18,224 nucleotides of DNA from CANHVK01 sp046304235 (GTDB taxonomy: Bacteria > Bacteroidota > Bacteroidia > Flavobacteriales_D > Crocinitomicaceae), in NCBI GenBank assembly GCA_046304235.1, contig JBKCEW010000186.1:1-18224 (forward strand), written 5' to 3'. The position numbers were made by a program, and so were the translations under genes. Positions within the stretch are counted from its first letter, which is position 1; every line of letters starts with the position of its first letter. The notes under the pieces were generated by a model that had not been told where the DNA came from, searched no databases, and was given only the letters and a program-made list of their open reading frames with translations. This document shows, piece by piece, positions 1 through 7,058 of this stretch.

Positions 1-255
1 AATTATAAATTTGTTAAAGTTGGTATTACAGGAAGAGAACCTCAAGAAAGATTTAATGAACATTTACAAGAAATCGCTTGGGATGAAATGATTGTCGTTT
101 ATAAAACTATTTCTCACGAATATTGTAATGAAATTGAGAAAAGATTAGTTGCGAAAAAATTTGATTTTTTAACAAACGAAAGAGCTGGAGGAGGTTCTGA
201 ATTGTCTAAAGATGGATTTAATTATGTTTATTTTTTGTTAAGAGATAAAAAATAG
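1..255 (+). CDS. GIY-YIG-like nuclease, C-terminal part (5' end outside window)
   Basis: Frame 1 is open from the first base to the TAG at 253-255 and reads as a GIY-YIG-type domain without its start. Visible marks are KVGITGREPQERFNEH near the beginning (the K-x-G-[IV]-T-x-R...R core of small GIY-YIG proteins), an acidic helix with E at residue 46 (NEIEKRLV), and a TNERAGGGSEL segment near the end, similar to the N-x-x-x-G-G tails of this family. The GIY and YIG strands themselves would lie upstream of the window. Such proteins are DNA endonucleases or domestic homologues found alone or in mobile elements. The target cannot be told from here. A terminator-like hairpin starts about 23 bases after the stop. 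Confidence 0.6.
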   Translation, partial: NYKFVKVGITGREPQERFNEHLQEIAWDEMIVVYKTISHEYCNEIEKRLVAKKFDFLTNERAGGGSELSKDGFNYVYFLLRDKK

Positions 256-277
256 AAATTTAAAAGGAAAGAATTTA

Positions 278-305
278 ATCGCTACCTATAAAATCAGGTA
301 GTGAT
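278..305 (+). terminator. Terminator-like hairpin downstream of the GIY-YIG gene
   Basis: The arms at 278-287 and 296-305 pair over ten positions, with one G-U, around the 8-nt loop ATAAAATC. A T-rich stretch (tattttattg) follows. The core TACCTATAAAATCAGGTA (283-300) is repeated exactly at 575-592. It is well placed to end the GIY-YIG transcript. Confidence 0.5.
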
Positions 306-323
306 TATTTTATTGCTCTAAAA

Positions 324-331
324 TATTTTTG
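324..331 (+). promoter_or_regulatory. Candidate Bacteroidota -7 box (TATTTTTG)
   Basis: TATTTTTG matches the TAnnTTTG consensus of the Bacteroidota housekeeping sigma factor and lies 24 bases before the ATG of the small ORF at 356. No good TTTG appears at the -33 spacing, so this is a half-supported promoter. Confidence 0.35.
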
Positions 332-355
332 TGGAAATTTATTAAAATATAAGTT

Positions 356-493
356 ATGGGTTTAAAAACGGGACCAAAAAGAATTGCAAAGTCAACTGGG
401 AAACCAGATAGGAGACAACATGATAATAAAGATACTCCAGGGAACACTCCCTCATTGGCTCCATCTAAAAGTTCAACACCAAAAAAGAAATGA
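356..493 (+). CDS. Small basic hypothetical protein (45 aa)
   Basis: ATG at 356 opens a 45-codon frame ending with TGA at 491-493. The product is hydrophilic and rich in Lys, Pro, Ser and Thr. It begins MGLKTGPKRIAKSTGKPDRR, ends SSTPKKK, and has no hydrophobic segment or signal peptide. I do not recognise it. Support comes from a TAnnTTTG box 24 bases upstream, an ATG shortly after a typical AT-rich leader, and terminator-like hairpins on both sides that make it look like a single-gene transcription unit. Its composition resembles small nucleic-acid-binding proteins, but that is only an inference. A competing frame (384-566) has no such context and reads as low-quality sequence. Chance openness of a 45-codon frame cannot be excluded. 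Confidence 0.4.
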   Translation: MGLKTGPKRIAKSTGKPDRRQHDNKDTPGNTPSLAPSKSSTPKKK

Positions 494-572
494 CCAAATA
501 ATTACATTTCTTATTAAGAAAGTACAAAGAAATCTATTCAATAGTATTTCTATGATTTTATTTTAAGGTAAA

Positions 573-594
573 ATTACCTATAAAATCAGGTAAT
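573..594 (+). terminator. Second copy of the terminator-like hairpin
   Basis: ATTACCT (573-579) pairs with AGGTAAT (588-594) around ATAAAATC, followed by T-rich agtattttatctta. The 18-nt core is identical to that at 283-300. The same left arm can instead pair with AGGTA at 566-570, giving an alternative hairpin. Confidence 0.45.
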
Positions 595-725
595 AGTATT
601 TTATCTTATTTACGATAAATTTATCGTTTCTAAATTAATGTATTCGTGATTGAATTAATGAATTATAATTTATGAATTATGGTTTGTGAATTGTGATTTG
701 ATTTTTATACTCACACGTAGTATTT
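595..725. other. Intergenic leader of the secretion operon; no recognised gene
   Basis: An AT-rich stretch between the second hairpin and the first operon gene. It presumably holds the operon promoter, but no convincing TTTG...TAnnTTTG pair is visible: TATGGTTTG at 678-686 is off by one base. A three-unit 14-bp repeat lies in it at 659-700. Confidence 0.4.
659..700. repeat. Three degenerate 14-bp tandem repeats
   Basis: Units TGAATTATAATTTA (659-672), TGAATTATGGTTTG (673-686) and TGAATTGTGATTTG (687-700) follow each other directly, 25 bases before the first operon start codon. They could be slippage-prone filler or a binding array. Nothing in the sequence decides between these. Confidence 0.6.
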
Positions 726-1547
726 ATGAAGCGTAAAATTGTTTTTTTGATTGCATTTTTTTGGACAACTATTGGTATGTCCCAAGAAATATCCAAAGAC
801 CTTTACCTAAAGAGGAGTATCCGTCAAGACAATCAACATTTCCAGTTTAAAGTATTAGAGAGCACCTTTGGGAATGGTCATGCTTACAAGCAACATAAAT
901 TTTACTATTGGTTTAAAAGTCAGACAGTGGTTTGCACACAAGGAGCTGCTTCGGGACAACTTTTACATGGACTTTTTGAATCATTTTATGATAACAAACA
1001 ACTTTCCTCAAAAGGAATATTTGATAAAGGATTAAAACATGGAGTTTGGACCTACTGGAATCAAAAAGGAATTATAGTTAAAACAGAAACGTGGGATTAT
1101 GGAGTAAAAAGAGGGGATGAGAAGCATTATGATGATCACGGTACATTGTTAACTACAATTGATTATGGATTTAAAAATAATCAACGCGTTACCAAAGACT
1201 CTATTATTTACACTACCAAAGAAGGAATATATAAAAAAGTGATATTACTTGATTCTATTGGGAATGATGTGAAAAAAATTAAGTATAAGGATGGGATGCC
1301 CCTTCGAGAACCTCAGGGCAAGCTTCGAGAACCTCAGGGCAAGCTTCGAGAGCCTCAGGGCGTTGAGTTGAAAGGAGAAGATGGAAAGACTGAGAGAAAA
1401 AAGAGTAAAGACCTGGAGACAAAAGAGAAGGAAAGTTTTTGGAAGCGAATTGTATCCACAAAGAAACAAGACGCTACAACAAAACAAACATCTACAAGTG
1501 GATCGTGGAAGTTTTGGAAGAAAAAATCAACTAAACAAACTCGTTAA
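726..1547 (+). CDS. Exported MORN/YwqK-like repeat protein, first gene of the T2SS operon
   Basis: The N-terminus (MKRKIVFLIAFFWTTIGMSQ) is a typical Sec signal peptide, predicting export. Residues of about 77-150 carry repeated motifs such as LLHGLFESFYDNKQ, GLKHGVWTYWNQKG and VKRGDEKHYDDHG, which match the G-x-x-x-x-Y/W pattern of the MORN-type repeats in YwqK-family proteins. Function is unknown. Despite the family's database name (antitoxin component) nothing here suggests a toxin partner. Residues 193-213 are three copies of LREPQG(K/V), encoded by a GC-rich 21-bp repeat foreign to the surrounding base composition. After them comes a Lys-rich, probably disordered tail. The next gene starts 12 bases after the stop, so this is probably co-transcribed with the secretion genes. 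A role in that machine is inferred from position only. Confidence 0.75.
   Translation: MKRKIVFLIAFFWTTIGMSQEISKDLYLKRSIRQDNQHFQFKVLESTFGNGHAYKQHKFYYWFKSQTVVCTQGAASGQLLHGLFESFYDNKQLSSKGIFDKGLKHGVWTYWNQKGIIVKTETWDYGVKRGDEKHYDDHGTLLTTIDYGFKNNQRVTKDSIIYTTKEGIYKKVILLDSIGNDVKKIKYKDGMPLREPQGKLREPQGKLREPQGVELKGEDGKTERKKSKDLETKEKESFWKRIVSTKKQDATTKQTSTSGSWKFWKKKSTKQTR
1302..1364 (+). repeat. In-frame triple 21-bp GC-rich palindromic repeat
   Basis: Three head-to-tail units of cttcgagaacctcagggcaag lie at 1302-1322, 1323-1343 and 1344-1364, the last with minor changes. Each contains an imperfect palindrome (CCCT..GAG and CTC.AGGG arms with a 2-nt bulge). Each is exactly seven codons long and encodes LREPQGK. 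Its GC content stands out sharply from the AT-rich gene. Confidence 0.85.
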
Positions 1548-1559
1548 ATTTTTTTTAGA

Positions 1560-2789
1560 GTGAATAAACGAGTAAATGCATCAGCTTTGGGGTATGCTAT
1601 TAGTTTTTTACTAATGATTGCCTTGCTGTGTACGGGTGTATTGTTGATTAGTTCCGTGAATAAGCGGTTGGAGCATTTTTATCTGACCAAAGAACACCTT
1701 GTTTTTGATAATTATGTCTCGCTTCAATTTGGGGCTATAATGAAATCTAGCACTAGAGAATTAATCCATTATTCGGGAGACACTTCATTGATTTTAAAAA
1801 AACAATGGGGAGCATTTGAAATTATTACCTCCAACACGTTTCATAAATCATTACATATAGAATCATCTGTTTTAATTGGTCACGAAACTTCCAACGATAT
1901 TCCCACATTATACATTCCTGAAAATAATCAACCTTTGAAATTAGCGGGTGATGCTCTGGTGGAAGGTGATGTGTTCATTTCGGAAAGGGGTGTAGATCGT
2001 GCTTATATTGCTGGTCGATCTTTTTCAAGAAATAAATTAATTGATGGGAAAATATCCAAAAGTGAACGATTTTTACCCGCTTTAGGAGATGGAATTTCCT
2101 TGTTAGAAGTAGAAAATTTAGTGAAAAACACACAAAAAGTCGAGCAATTACCAACTGATTCTACTTTTTCATTTCAAGATAAAACTACACTTTATGAAGT
2201 TTTTGACCCAATTGTTTTAAATCAAAAATTGAAGGGAAACCTCATCATTCGTTCATTTGATAAAATTACGGTCACTGAAAAGTCACATTTAGAGCATGTA
2301 ATTTTGATTGCACCAGAAATTATTTTTGAAAAAAACACAAAAGCAGTAACTCAAGTCATCGCTCAAAAACGAATCGTACTTGAAAGTGATGTTAAGTTAT
2401 TATATCCTTCGGTGTGTGTATTACAAGAAGAAAAACCTGAATTGGATGGTAAAATCCATGAGATTTTAATTGGAGAAAATGCACAAGTGTTAGGAGGTGT
2501 TTTATTACGTTCTTCTCAACCAGATTTTAGAAAACCCCTTCGGTTGAGTATTGCATCGCAATCTGTAGTTGCGGGGTTGGTATATAATTCAGGGGAAACA
2601 GAAATCAAAGGTTCAATCATTGGACATTGTTATACAAATGCTTTGGTACTTCGCTACGGAGGTGGAGAGAATAGCAATCATTTATTTGATTGCACACTTT
2701 CAAGTGAAAAACTACCCAAAGGATTCGTGTTTCCAAATTGGTTGAAAAATCATCCAAAAGAAACCTCTAAAATAATAGCTCGCTTGTGA
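1560..2789 (+). CDS. GspK/PilX-like minor pseudopilin with a beta-helix-like body
   Basis: GTG start 12 bases after the preceding stop. A short positive leader (MNKRVNA) is followed by a hydrophobic segment at about residues 10-32 and then a large extracytoplasmic domain, the layout of a class III (prepilin-type) signal. If cleavage follows Ala7, position +5 is Tyr rather than Glu. Loss of Glu5 is characteristic of GspK, the tip pseudopilin of type II secretion systems. From about residue 110 to 375 the protein is a series of short beta-strand-like stretches with regularly spaced Val/Ile/Gly, resembling bactofilin or polymer-forming right-handed beta-helices. Known GspK bodies are different (alpha-rich with a Ca site), so the GspK label rests on leader, size and operon position. 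The stop overlaps the next start by 4 bases (GTGA). Confidence 0.6.
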   Translation: MNKRVNASALGYAISFLLMIALLCTGVLLISSVNKRLEHFYLTKEHLVFDNYVSLQFGAIMKSSTRELIHYSGDTSLILKKQWGAFEIITSNTFHKSLHIESSVLIGHETSNDIPTLYIPENNQPLKLAGDALVEGDVFISERGVDRAYIAGRSFSRNKLIDGKISKSERFLPALGDGISLLEVENLVKNTQKVEQLPTDSTFSFQDKTTLYEVFDPIVLNQKLKGNLIIRSFDKITVTEKSHLEHVILIAPEIIFEKNTKAVTQVIAQKRIVLESDVKLLYPSVCVLQEEKPELDGKIHEILIGENAQVLGGVLLRSSQPDFRKPLRLSIASQSVVAGLVYNSGETEIKGSIIGHCYTNALVLRYGGGENSNHLFDCTLSSEKLPKGFVFPNWLKNHPKETSKIIARL

Positions 2790-3133
2790 ATATCATACAT
2801 AAACATATTAATTCCAGTGTTCAAGCATCTTCCATAGCAGAAGTAGTTATTGCTTTGTCTATTATTGCTCTCTGTTTCGGAATTGCTAGTTTGGTTTTCA
2901 TACGCAGTCTTAGCACAACCGCAAAATTTGAAGACGTACGAAATCAAACAGAAATTCAGAGTAAGGTCATGTATTATTTAACAACCAACCCAGACTCATT
3001 AACCCTTTTTCAACCTGCTGATATCAATATTACAACACAAGTAGATGAAAACAATGACTCATTAAACCTGATTGAATTTAAAAGTCTTTCAGACCGAGTT
3101 TTGTGGAACCAACAAACGTTAATCATTCGATGA
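2786..3133 (+). CDS. Minor pseudopilin, GspI-like
   Basis: A 115-residue protein with a prepilin-type N-terminus. A 14-residue leader ends SSVQA, and the hydrophobic helix begins SSIAEVVIALSIIALCFG, so Glu19 sits at +5 after cleavage following Ala14. The remaining part is small and mostly polar. By position after the GspK-like gene and by size it fits GspI or GspH, minor subunits that help start the pseudopilus. The specific assignment is an inference from gene order. GTG start overlapping the preceding stop by 4 bases, and its own stop overlapping the next start (ATGA), point to translational coupling. Confidence 0.65.
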   Translation: MNIIHKHINSSVQASSIAEVVIALSIIALCFGIASLVFIRSLSTTAKFEDVRNQTEIQSKVMYYLTTNPDSLTLFQPADINITTQVDENNDSLNLIEFKSLSDRVLWNQQTLIIR

Positions 3134-3624
3134 ATAGTAAGTCAACACATAAACTAACTACTCGTGTTTCAGCCTTCACTATTTTGGAGGTTGTGATTGT
3201 ATTGAGTATTATGAGTGTGTTGATTACCATTGTTGCTATCTCTACCAATCGTTTTCAAGAACAGTTGAAAGAAACAACCAAAATACAAGACGAACTCAAC
3301 AAGTTTTACGCAGTACGTTCTCAATTATGGTATGAGTTTTATACGTCGGATTCTATACAGTCTTCCAATAATGCTATCCAATTATTTAAAGGGGTAACGA
3401 ACGTAAGTTACTACATTGTAGATGATACTTTGTACCGAAAAAAAGATACCCAGGAAAAGTCTCTGCATCTAGCCATGCATGGAATTGAAAGTAACGCATT
3501 AGAAGACCAAAAAAAAGTGATTTTTGATTTCGATTGGAAAGATGCTCCTATGCGTTTGGAATATGTACAACCAGGAGGATTAAAACATAAAATAGATACT
3601 TATTTCGAAGAATACAAACGATGA
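3130..3624 (+). CDS. Minor pseudopilin, GspJ/GspH-like
   Basis: The ATG at 3130 is preferred over an in-frame ATG at 3103. It forms an ATGA overlap with the preceding stop like its neighbours and gives a compact 15-residue leader. Cleavage after Ala15 (TRVSA) would expose FTILEVVIVLSIMSVLITIV with Glu20 at +5, the classic N-methylation pattern. The 164-residue product has a soluble C-terminal domain of about 130 residues with no further motif I can name. GspJ, GspH or GspI are all possible. It should be a pseudopilus subunit processed by the peptidase encoded at 5169. Its stop overlaps gspF by 4 bases. Confidence 0.65.
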   Translation: MNSKSTHKLTTRVSAFTILEVVIVLSIMSVLITIVAISTNRFQEQLKETTKIQDELNKFYAVRSQLWYEFYTSDSIQSSNNAIQLFKGVTNVSYYIVDDTLYRKKDTQEKSLHLAMHGIESNALEDQKKVIFDFDWKDAPMRLEYVQPGGLKHKIDTYFEEYKR

Positions 3625-4700
3625 ACCAGAAGCAACACTTATTTCAAAAAGAGTTGACTTTTGGTAAAAAGTTCAACGATAAAGCCAAGGAAAGTTTTTA
3701 CAATGAATTTAGTAATTTACTAGATAGCGGAGTAGACATTCAACGCGCCTTAATTATTCTAATCGAAGAGCAAGAAAAAGAAGCAATCCGCGAAATTTTA
3801 GAAGCAATCCTTAAAGGATTAGTAGGAGGGAATACCCTTTCTGATGCTTTTCGATTGACCACGCATTTTTCAACCTACGAATACCAAAGTATACGCATCG
3901 GAGAGGAGACAGGAAGATTAAAATTGGTTCTAGATCATTTGGCGCAGTTCTTTGGAGATAAAGTAAAATTAAGAAGGCAGTTGATTAGTGTGTTTTCTTA
4001 TCCTTCCTTTATCATTGTAATTACCGTAGGCGTACTCTACTTTATGTTGACTAGTGTTGTACCTATGTTCAAAGACGTGTTTAGTCAATTTGGACAGGAA
4101 TTACCTTTCTTAACTCAAAAAATTATTTGGTTATCCAACTATTTCACCACCTTTTTATTTCTATTTATCGGAAGTGTTGTCGGATTGGTAATCTATGGAT
4201 ATACTCAACGCCAAGAGGTTTGGTATCGAAAAGCGATATCTACCTTTTTATTGAAACTCCCTGTTTTCGGAATTCTTATACGTAAAATCTATTTAGCTCG
4301 TTTTTGCCAAAGCATGACCCTACTACTATCATCAAGAACCCCTTTGGTTACTAGTTTAGAATTAGTGGAAGAAATGATTGGGTTTTATCCTATAGAAGAA
4401 GCTATGCAAGAAACTAAAAAAGTGATTTTAGCCGGAGAAACATTAAATCAGGGACTTTCAAAATTTGATGTTTTTGATAAGCGTATGCTATCCATGTTAA
4501 AAATCGCTGAAGAAATCAACCAACTTGATAAGTCCTTCGAACGATTAACCAAACAATACCAAGAAGACGTTGATTACCGTTCAAAATTATTAGGTACTGT
4601 AATTGAACCTTTAATTATAGTGGTTATAGGTCTAGTCGTTGGCGTAATTATGATTGCTATGTATTTGCCAATGTTTAATTTAAGTAATGTGATAAAGTAA
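3621..4700 (+). CDS. gspF: Type II secretion inner-membrane platform protein GspF
   Basis: A 359-residue GspF/PilC-family protein, the polytopic platform around which GspE drives pseudopilus assembly. Two repeated cytoplasmic helical domains are visible (about residues 25-120 and 225-320). The first carries the family signature IRIGEETGRL (91-100) and the second the matching LKIAEEINQLD. Membrane segments lie at about 127-148, 171-193 and 325-350, the last ending in the characteristic YLPMFNL. The length is a little below the usual 400, with a shortened N-terminal tail. It is coupled to the upstream pseudopilin by an ATGA overlap and followed after 6 bases by the major pseudopilin gene. Confidence 0.93.
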   Translation: MNQKQHLFQKELTFGKKFNDKAKESFYNEFSNLLDSGVDIQRALIILIEEQEKEAIREILEAILKGLVGGNTLSDAFRLTTHFSTYEYQSIRIGEETGRLKLVLDHLAQFFGDKVKLRRQLISVFSYPSFIIVITVGVLYFMLTSVVPMFKDVFSQFGQELPFLTQKIIWLSNYFTTFLFLFIGSVVGLVIYGYTQRQEVWYRKAISTFLLKLPVFGILIRKIYLARFCQSMTLLLSSRTPLVTSLELVEEMIGFYPIEEAMQETKKVILAGETLNQGLSKFDVFDKRMLSMLKIAEEINQLDKSFERLTKQYQEDVDYRSKLLGTVIEPLIIVVIGLVVGVIMIAMYLPMFNLSNVIK

Positions 4701-4706
4701 TTTGCT

Positions 4707-5168
4707 ATGCAAAAAATGATACAATTTTTCAAAAAACACCTCGTAATAGAGCGCGAAGAACAACCATCAGCTAACTATTCTGTAGATGCCTTCTCTTTGC
4801 CTGAAATCTTAATCGTGTTAGCCATCATTGGGATTCTAATCATGTTGGTGGTTCCTAATCAAGCAGGTGTAGCATCAAGAACAAAAAGCTTGGAAGCCCA
4901 ACAAGAATTAAAAATGGTGCAAAACTTAGAATATGCCTACTTTTTACAGTTTTCAAAGTATGCGAATGACTTGAATGCCATTAACTATATTCCACACAAA
5001 ACCGTTGTTGCAGGAGGAACGGCAAACTATGAGGTTTCTATACTAGAAGCCACCCCAACAGGATTCAGAGCAAAAGCAGAAGCCGTACAAGATTTTGATG
5101 GAGATGGGACAAAAAACATTTGGGAAATAGACCAAGACGGAGTATTAAAAGAAACACAACCAGATTAA
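4707..5168 (+). CDS. gspG: Major pseudopilin, GspG-like
   Basis: A 153-residue prepilin with an unusually long leader of 28 residues ending YSVDA. The mature form would begin FSLPEILIVLAIIGILIMLVV, with Glu33 at +5. The C-terminus has an acidic run, DFDGDGTKNIWEIDQDG (129-145), that resembles a calcium-binding loop. GspG major pseudopilins are stabilised by C-terminal calcium, so this supports the major-subunit call. Position between gspF and the peptidase also fits. It should polymerise on the GspE/GspF/GspL/GspM platform. The stop codon directly abuts the next ATG (TAAATG). A minor pseudopilin is the alternative reading, but no better GspG candidate exists in the operon. Confidence 0.75.
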   Translation: MQKMIQFFKKHLVIEREEQPSANYSVDAFSLPEILIVLAIIGILIMLVVPNQAGVASRTKSLEAQQELKMVQNLEYAYFLQFSKYANDLNAINYIPHKTVVAGGTANYEVSILEATPTGFRAKAEAVQDFDGDGTKNIWEIDQDGVLKETQPD

Positions 5169-5648
5169 ATGCAGCTTACATTATTGATATCAACGTTATT
5201 GCTATTGGCATTTCAAGACATCCGCACTCGAAAAGTGTGGGTACTCTTATTTCCAGTAGTATTAGTTCTTTCAATAGGTTATAAGTGGAATTCATTTATA
5301 CTAGAACAATGTAGCTGGAATCTCGTTTTTGTGGTTTTTAGTTTATTAAGTCTGACTTTATACCTTACCATCAAAGAACGTCGTTTGGTAGCCGTTTGGA
5401 AAGGTTATTTTTCCATAGGAGATATTTTGTATTTGCTTGCTATCGTACCACTTTTCAATTTTCCACTTTACTTATTTTATTTTACAACTGGAACATTTTT
5501 GTGTTTACTTACTCACGCCACAAGTTTATTACTATCCAAAAAAGTCAATAAAAGTGTGCCTTATGCAGGTTATATGTCAATCTACCTGATTGCAACTCTT
5601 CTTTTTGAAAATCAAGTACAATACCTTATTTTACAATTACTCTCTTGA
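5169..5648 (+). CDS. gspO: Prepilin peptidase (type IV, family A24), short form
   Basis: A 159-residue polytopic membrane protein with the two aspartates of the A24 aspartyl protease family: Asp17 in LLAFQDIRTRKV and Asp85 in YFSIGDILYLLAIVPL. The second motif reads S-I-G-D where GxGD is usual. There are about five hydrophobic segments. The N-terminal methyltransferase domain of PilD/GspO is missing, as in short archaeal and TadV-type enzymes, so N-methylation of the pseudopilins would need another enzyme or may not occur. It should cleave the leaders of the pseudopilins encoded upstream. Its stop overlaps the TTG start of gspE by 3 bases. Confidence 0.82.
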   Translation: MQLTLLISTLLLLAFQDIRTRKVWVLLFPVVLVLSIGYKWNSFILEQCSWNLVFVVFSLLSLTLYLTIKERRLVAVWKGYFSIGDILYLLAIVPLFNFPLYLFYFTTGTFLCLLTHATSLLLSKKVNKSVPYAGYMSIYLIATLLFENQVQYLILQLLS

Positions 5649-7048
5649 GAACTACCTACGACATATCGCCCGAATTACAACAGCTCATCCGATCAGATTT
5701 AGCTTGGCATTATCGTATTTTACCCATCGAAAATAATGGGCAAACCCTTACTTTCTTAATCGATGAGACACAAGATATAGTTCTTGTTAAAGAAGAGTTA
5801 ACCGCCTTGCTAGGATGTACAGTTCAATTAGAAGCAATTGAAGAAGAACAAATACAACGATTGCTCGGACGCTATTATCGAACAACCAATGACCAAGAGC
5901 AAAAAATTGTATTCGATGCAAAAATAGATTTTGTTGACCGCTTAATTCAAGAAGCCAATAGTATAGGTAGTAGTGATATTCATATAGAGATATTTGGAGA
6001 GAAAGCCCGTGTTAGAATGCGCGTGGATGGCGTATTGATTCAACGTTATATGGTGGATAAAAATGATTATCCAGAGTTAGTCAATAAAATTAAAATCAGA
6101 AGTAACCTCGATATATCCGAAAAACGATTACCCCAAGATGGACGTATTCAATATGATGATTACGATTTACGCGTTTCCATTTTACCAACCCTCCATGGAG
6201 AAAAAATTGTACTTCGTATTTTAGGGAAAGATGCTTCCTCTTTAAGTATAGAAAAACTTGGGTTTTCAGTCAAAGAACAACGCGATTATTTGGAAGGGAT
6301 TAAAAAACCAAACGGAATTATTCTGATAAGCGGACCCACAGGTTCAGGTAAAACAACCACCCTGTATGCGACCTTACGTATGCTCAATGATGAGAAACGA
6401 AATATCGTAACCGTAGAAGACCCGATAGAATATACCTTAGATGGAATTAACCAAGTACAATTAAAAGAATCCATTGGTTTGACATTCGCAAGTGCTTTGC
6501 GTTCCTTTTTACGTCAAGATCCAGATGTAATTATGCTCGGTGAGATTCGCGATGCAGAAACCGCGCAAATGGCCATACGTGCAGCACTAACAGGACACTT
6601 AGTATTGTCAACCATCCATACCAATTCTGCTTGGGGAACAATCTCCCGTTTGATAGATATGGGTGTGCCATCCTTTTTGATTGCAAACACGATTAATTTA
6701 TCTGTAGCGCAACGCTTAGTACGTAAATTGTGTACACATTGCAAGCAAGAAACAGCATTAGATATTCAAGATTGGCCATTAGGCGTTTCTATGGAAATTC
6801 CAGAAAAACATGCCATACCAGTTGGATGTGACCAATGTCATTATACAGGATATAAGGGTAGGGTAGCGCTCTATGAAGTGATACCTATGGATAACATTTT
6901 GTCGCATAGTATTAAGAACAATGATTCCACAATAGATCATTTATTAGATGAACGCGGAATAAAAACATTGTCCGAACGTGCCTTTGAATTATTAAAAACA
7001 AAAGAAACTTCCTTAGAAGAAGTGTATGCTTTACTTTCAGGAAATTAA
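5645..7048 (+). CDS. gspE: Type II secretion traffic ATPase GspE
   Basis: A 467-residue GspE/PilB-type hexameric ATPase that powers pseudopilus assembly at the cytoplasmic face. A short N-terminal domain (about 1-90) precedes the catalytic part. The motifs are Walker A GPTGSGKT (230-237), the Asp box VEDPIEY, Walker B DPDVIMLGEIRD (292-303), the His box HLVLSTIHTN (318-327), and a four-cysteine zinc site Cys363, Cys366, Cys395, Cys398. The tetracysteine site separates GspE/PilB from the retraction ATPase PilT. The start is TTG, overlapping the preceding stop (TTGA), consistent with coupling. This is the only such ATPase in the window, favouring secretion over retractile pili. Confidence 0.95.
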   Translation: MRTTYDISPELQQLIRSDLAWHYRILPIENNGQTLTFLIDETQDIVLVKEELTALLGCTVQLEAIEEEQIQRLLGRYYRTTNDQEQKIVFDAKIDFVDRLIQEANSIGSSDIHIEIFGEKARVRMRVDGVLIQRYMVDKNDYPELVNKIKIRSNLDISEKRLPQDGRIQYDDYDLRVSILPTLHGEKIVLRILGKDASSLSIEKLGFSVKEQRDYLEGIKKPNGIILISGPTGSGKTTTLYATLRMLNDEKRNIVTVEDPIEYTLDGINQVQLKESIGLTFASALRSFLRQDPDVIMLGEIRDAETAQMAIRAALTGHLVLSTIHTNSAWGTISRLIDMGVPSFLIANTINLSVAQRLVRKLCTHCKQETALDIQDWPLGVSMEIPEKHAIPVGCDQCHYTGYKGRVALYEVIPMDNILSHSIKNNDSTIDHLLDERGIKTLSERAFELLKTKETSLEEVYALLSGN

Positions 7049-7058
7049 GAAATATAGA

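Noticed and set aside
384..566. 60-codon + strand frame overlapping the small ORF at 356
   Set aside because: No promoter-like box at suitable distance, unnatural composition, and it runs into the second hairpin. The frame from 356 has better context.
1245..1487. Open frames on the opposite strand across the triple repeat, including a repeated ALRFSKL motif
   Set aside because: They are shadows created by the 21-bp repeat inside the real + strand gene, with no start context and no operon logic.
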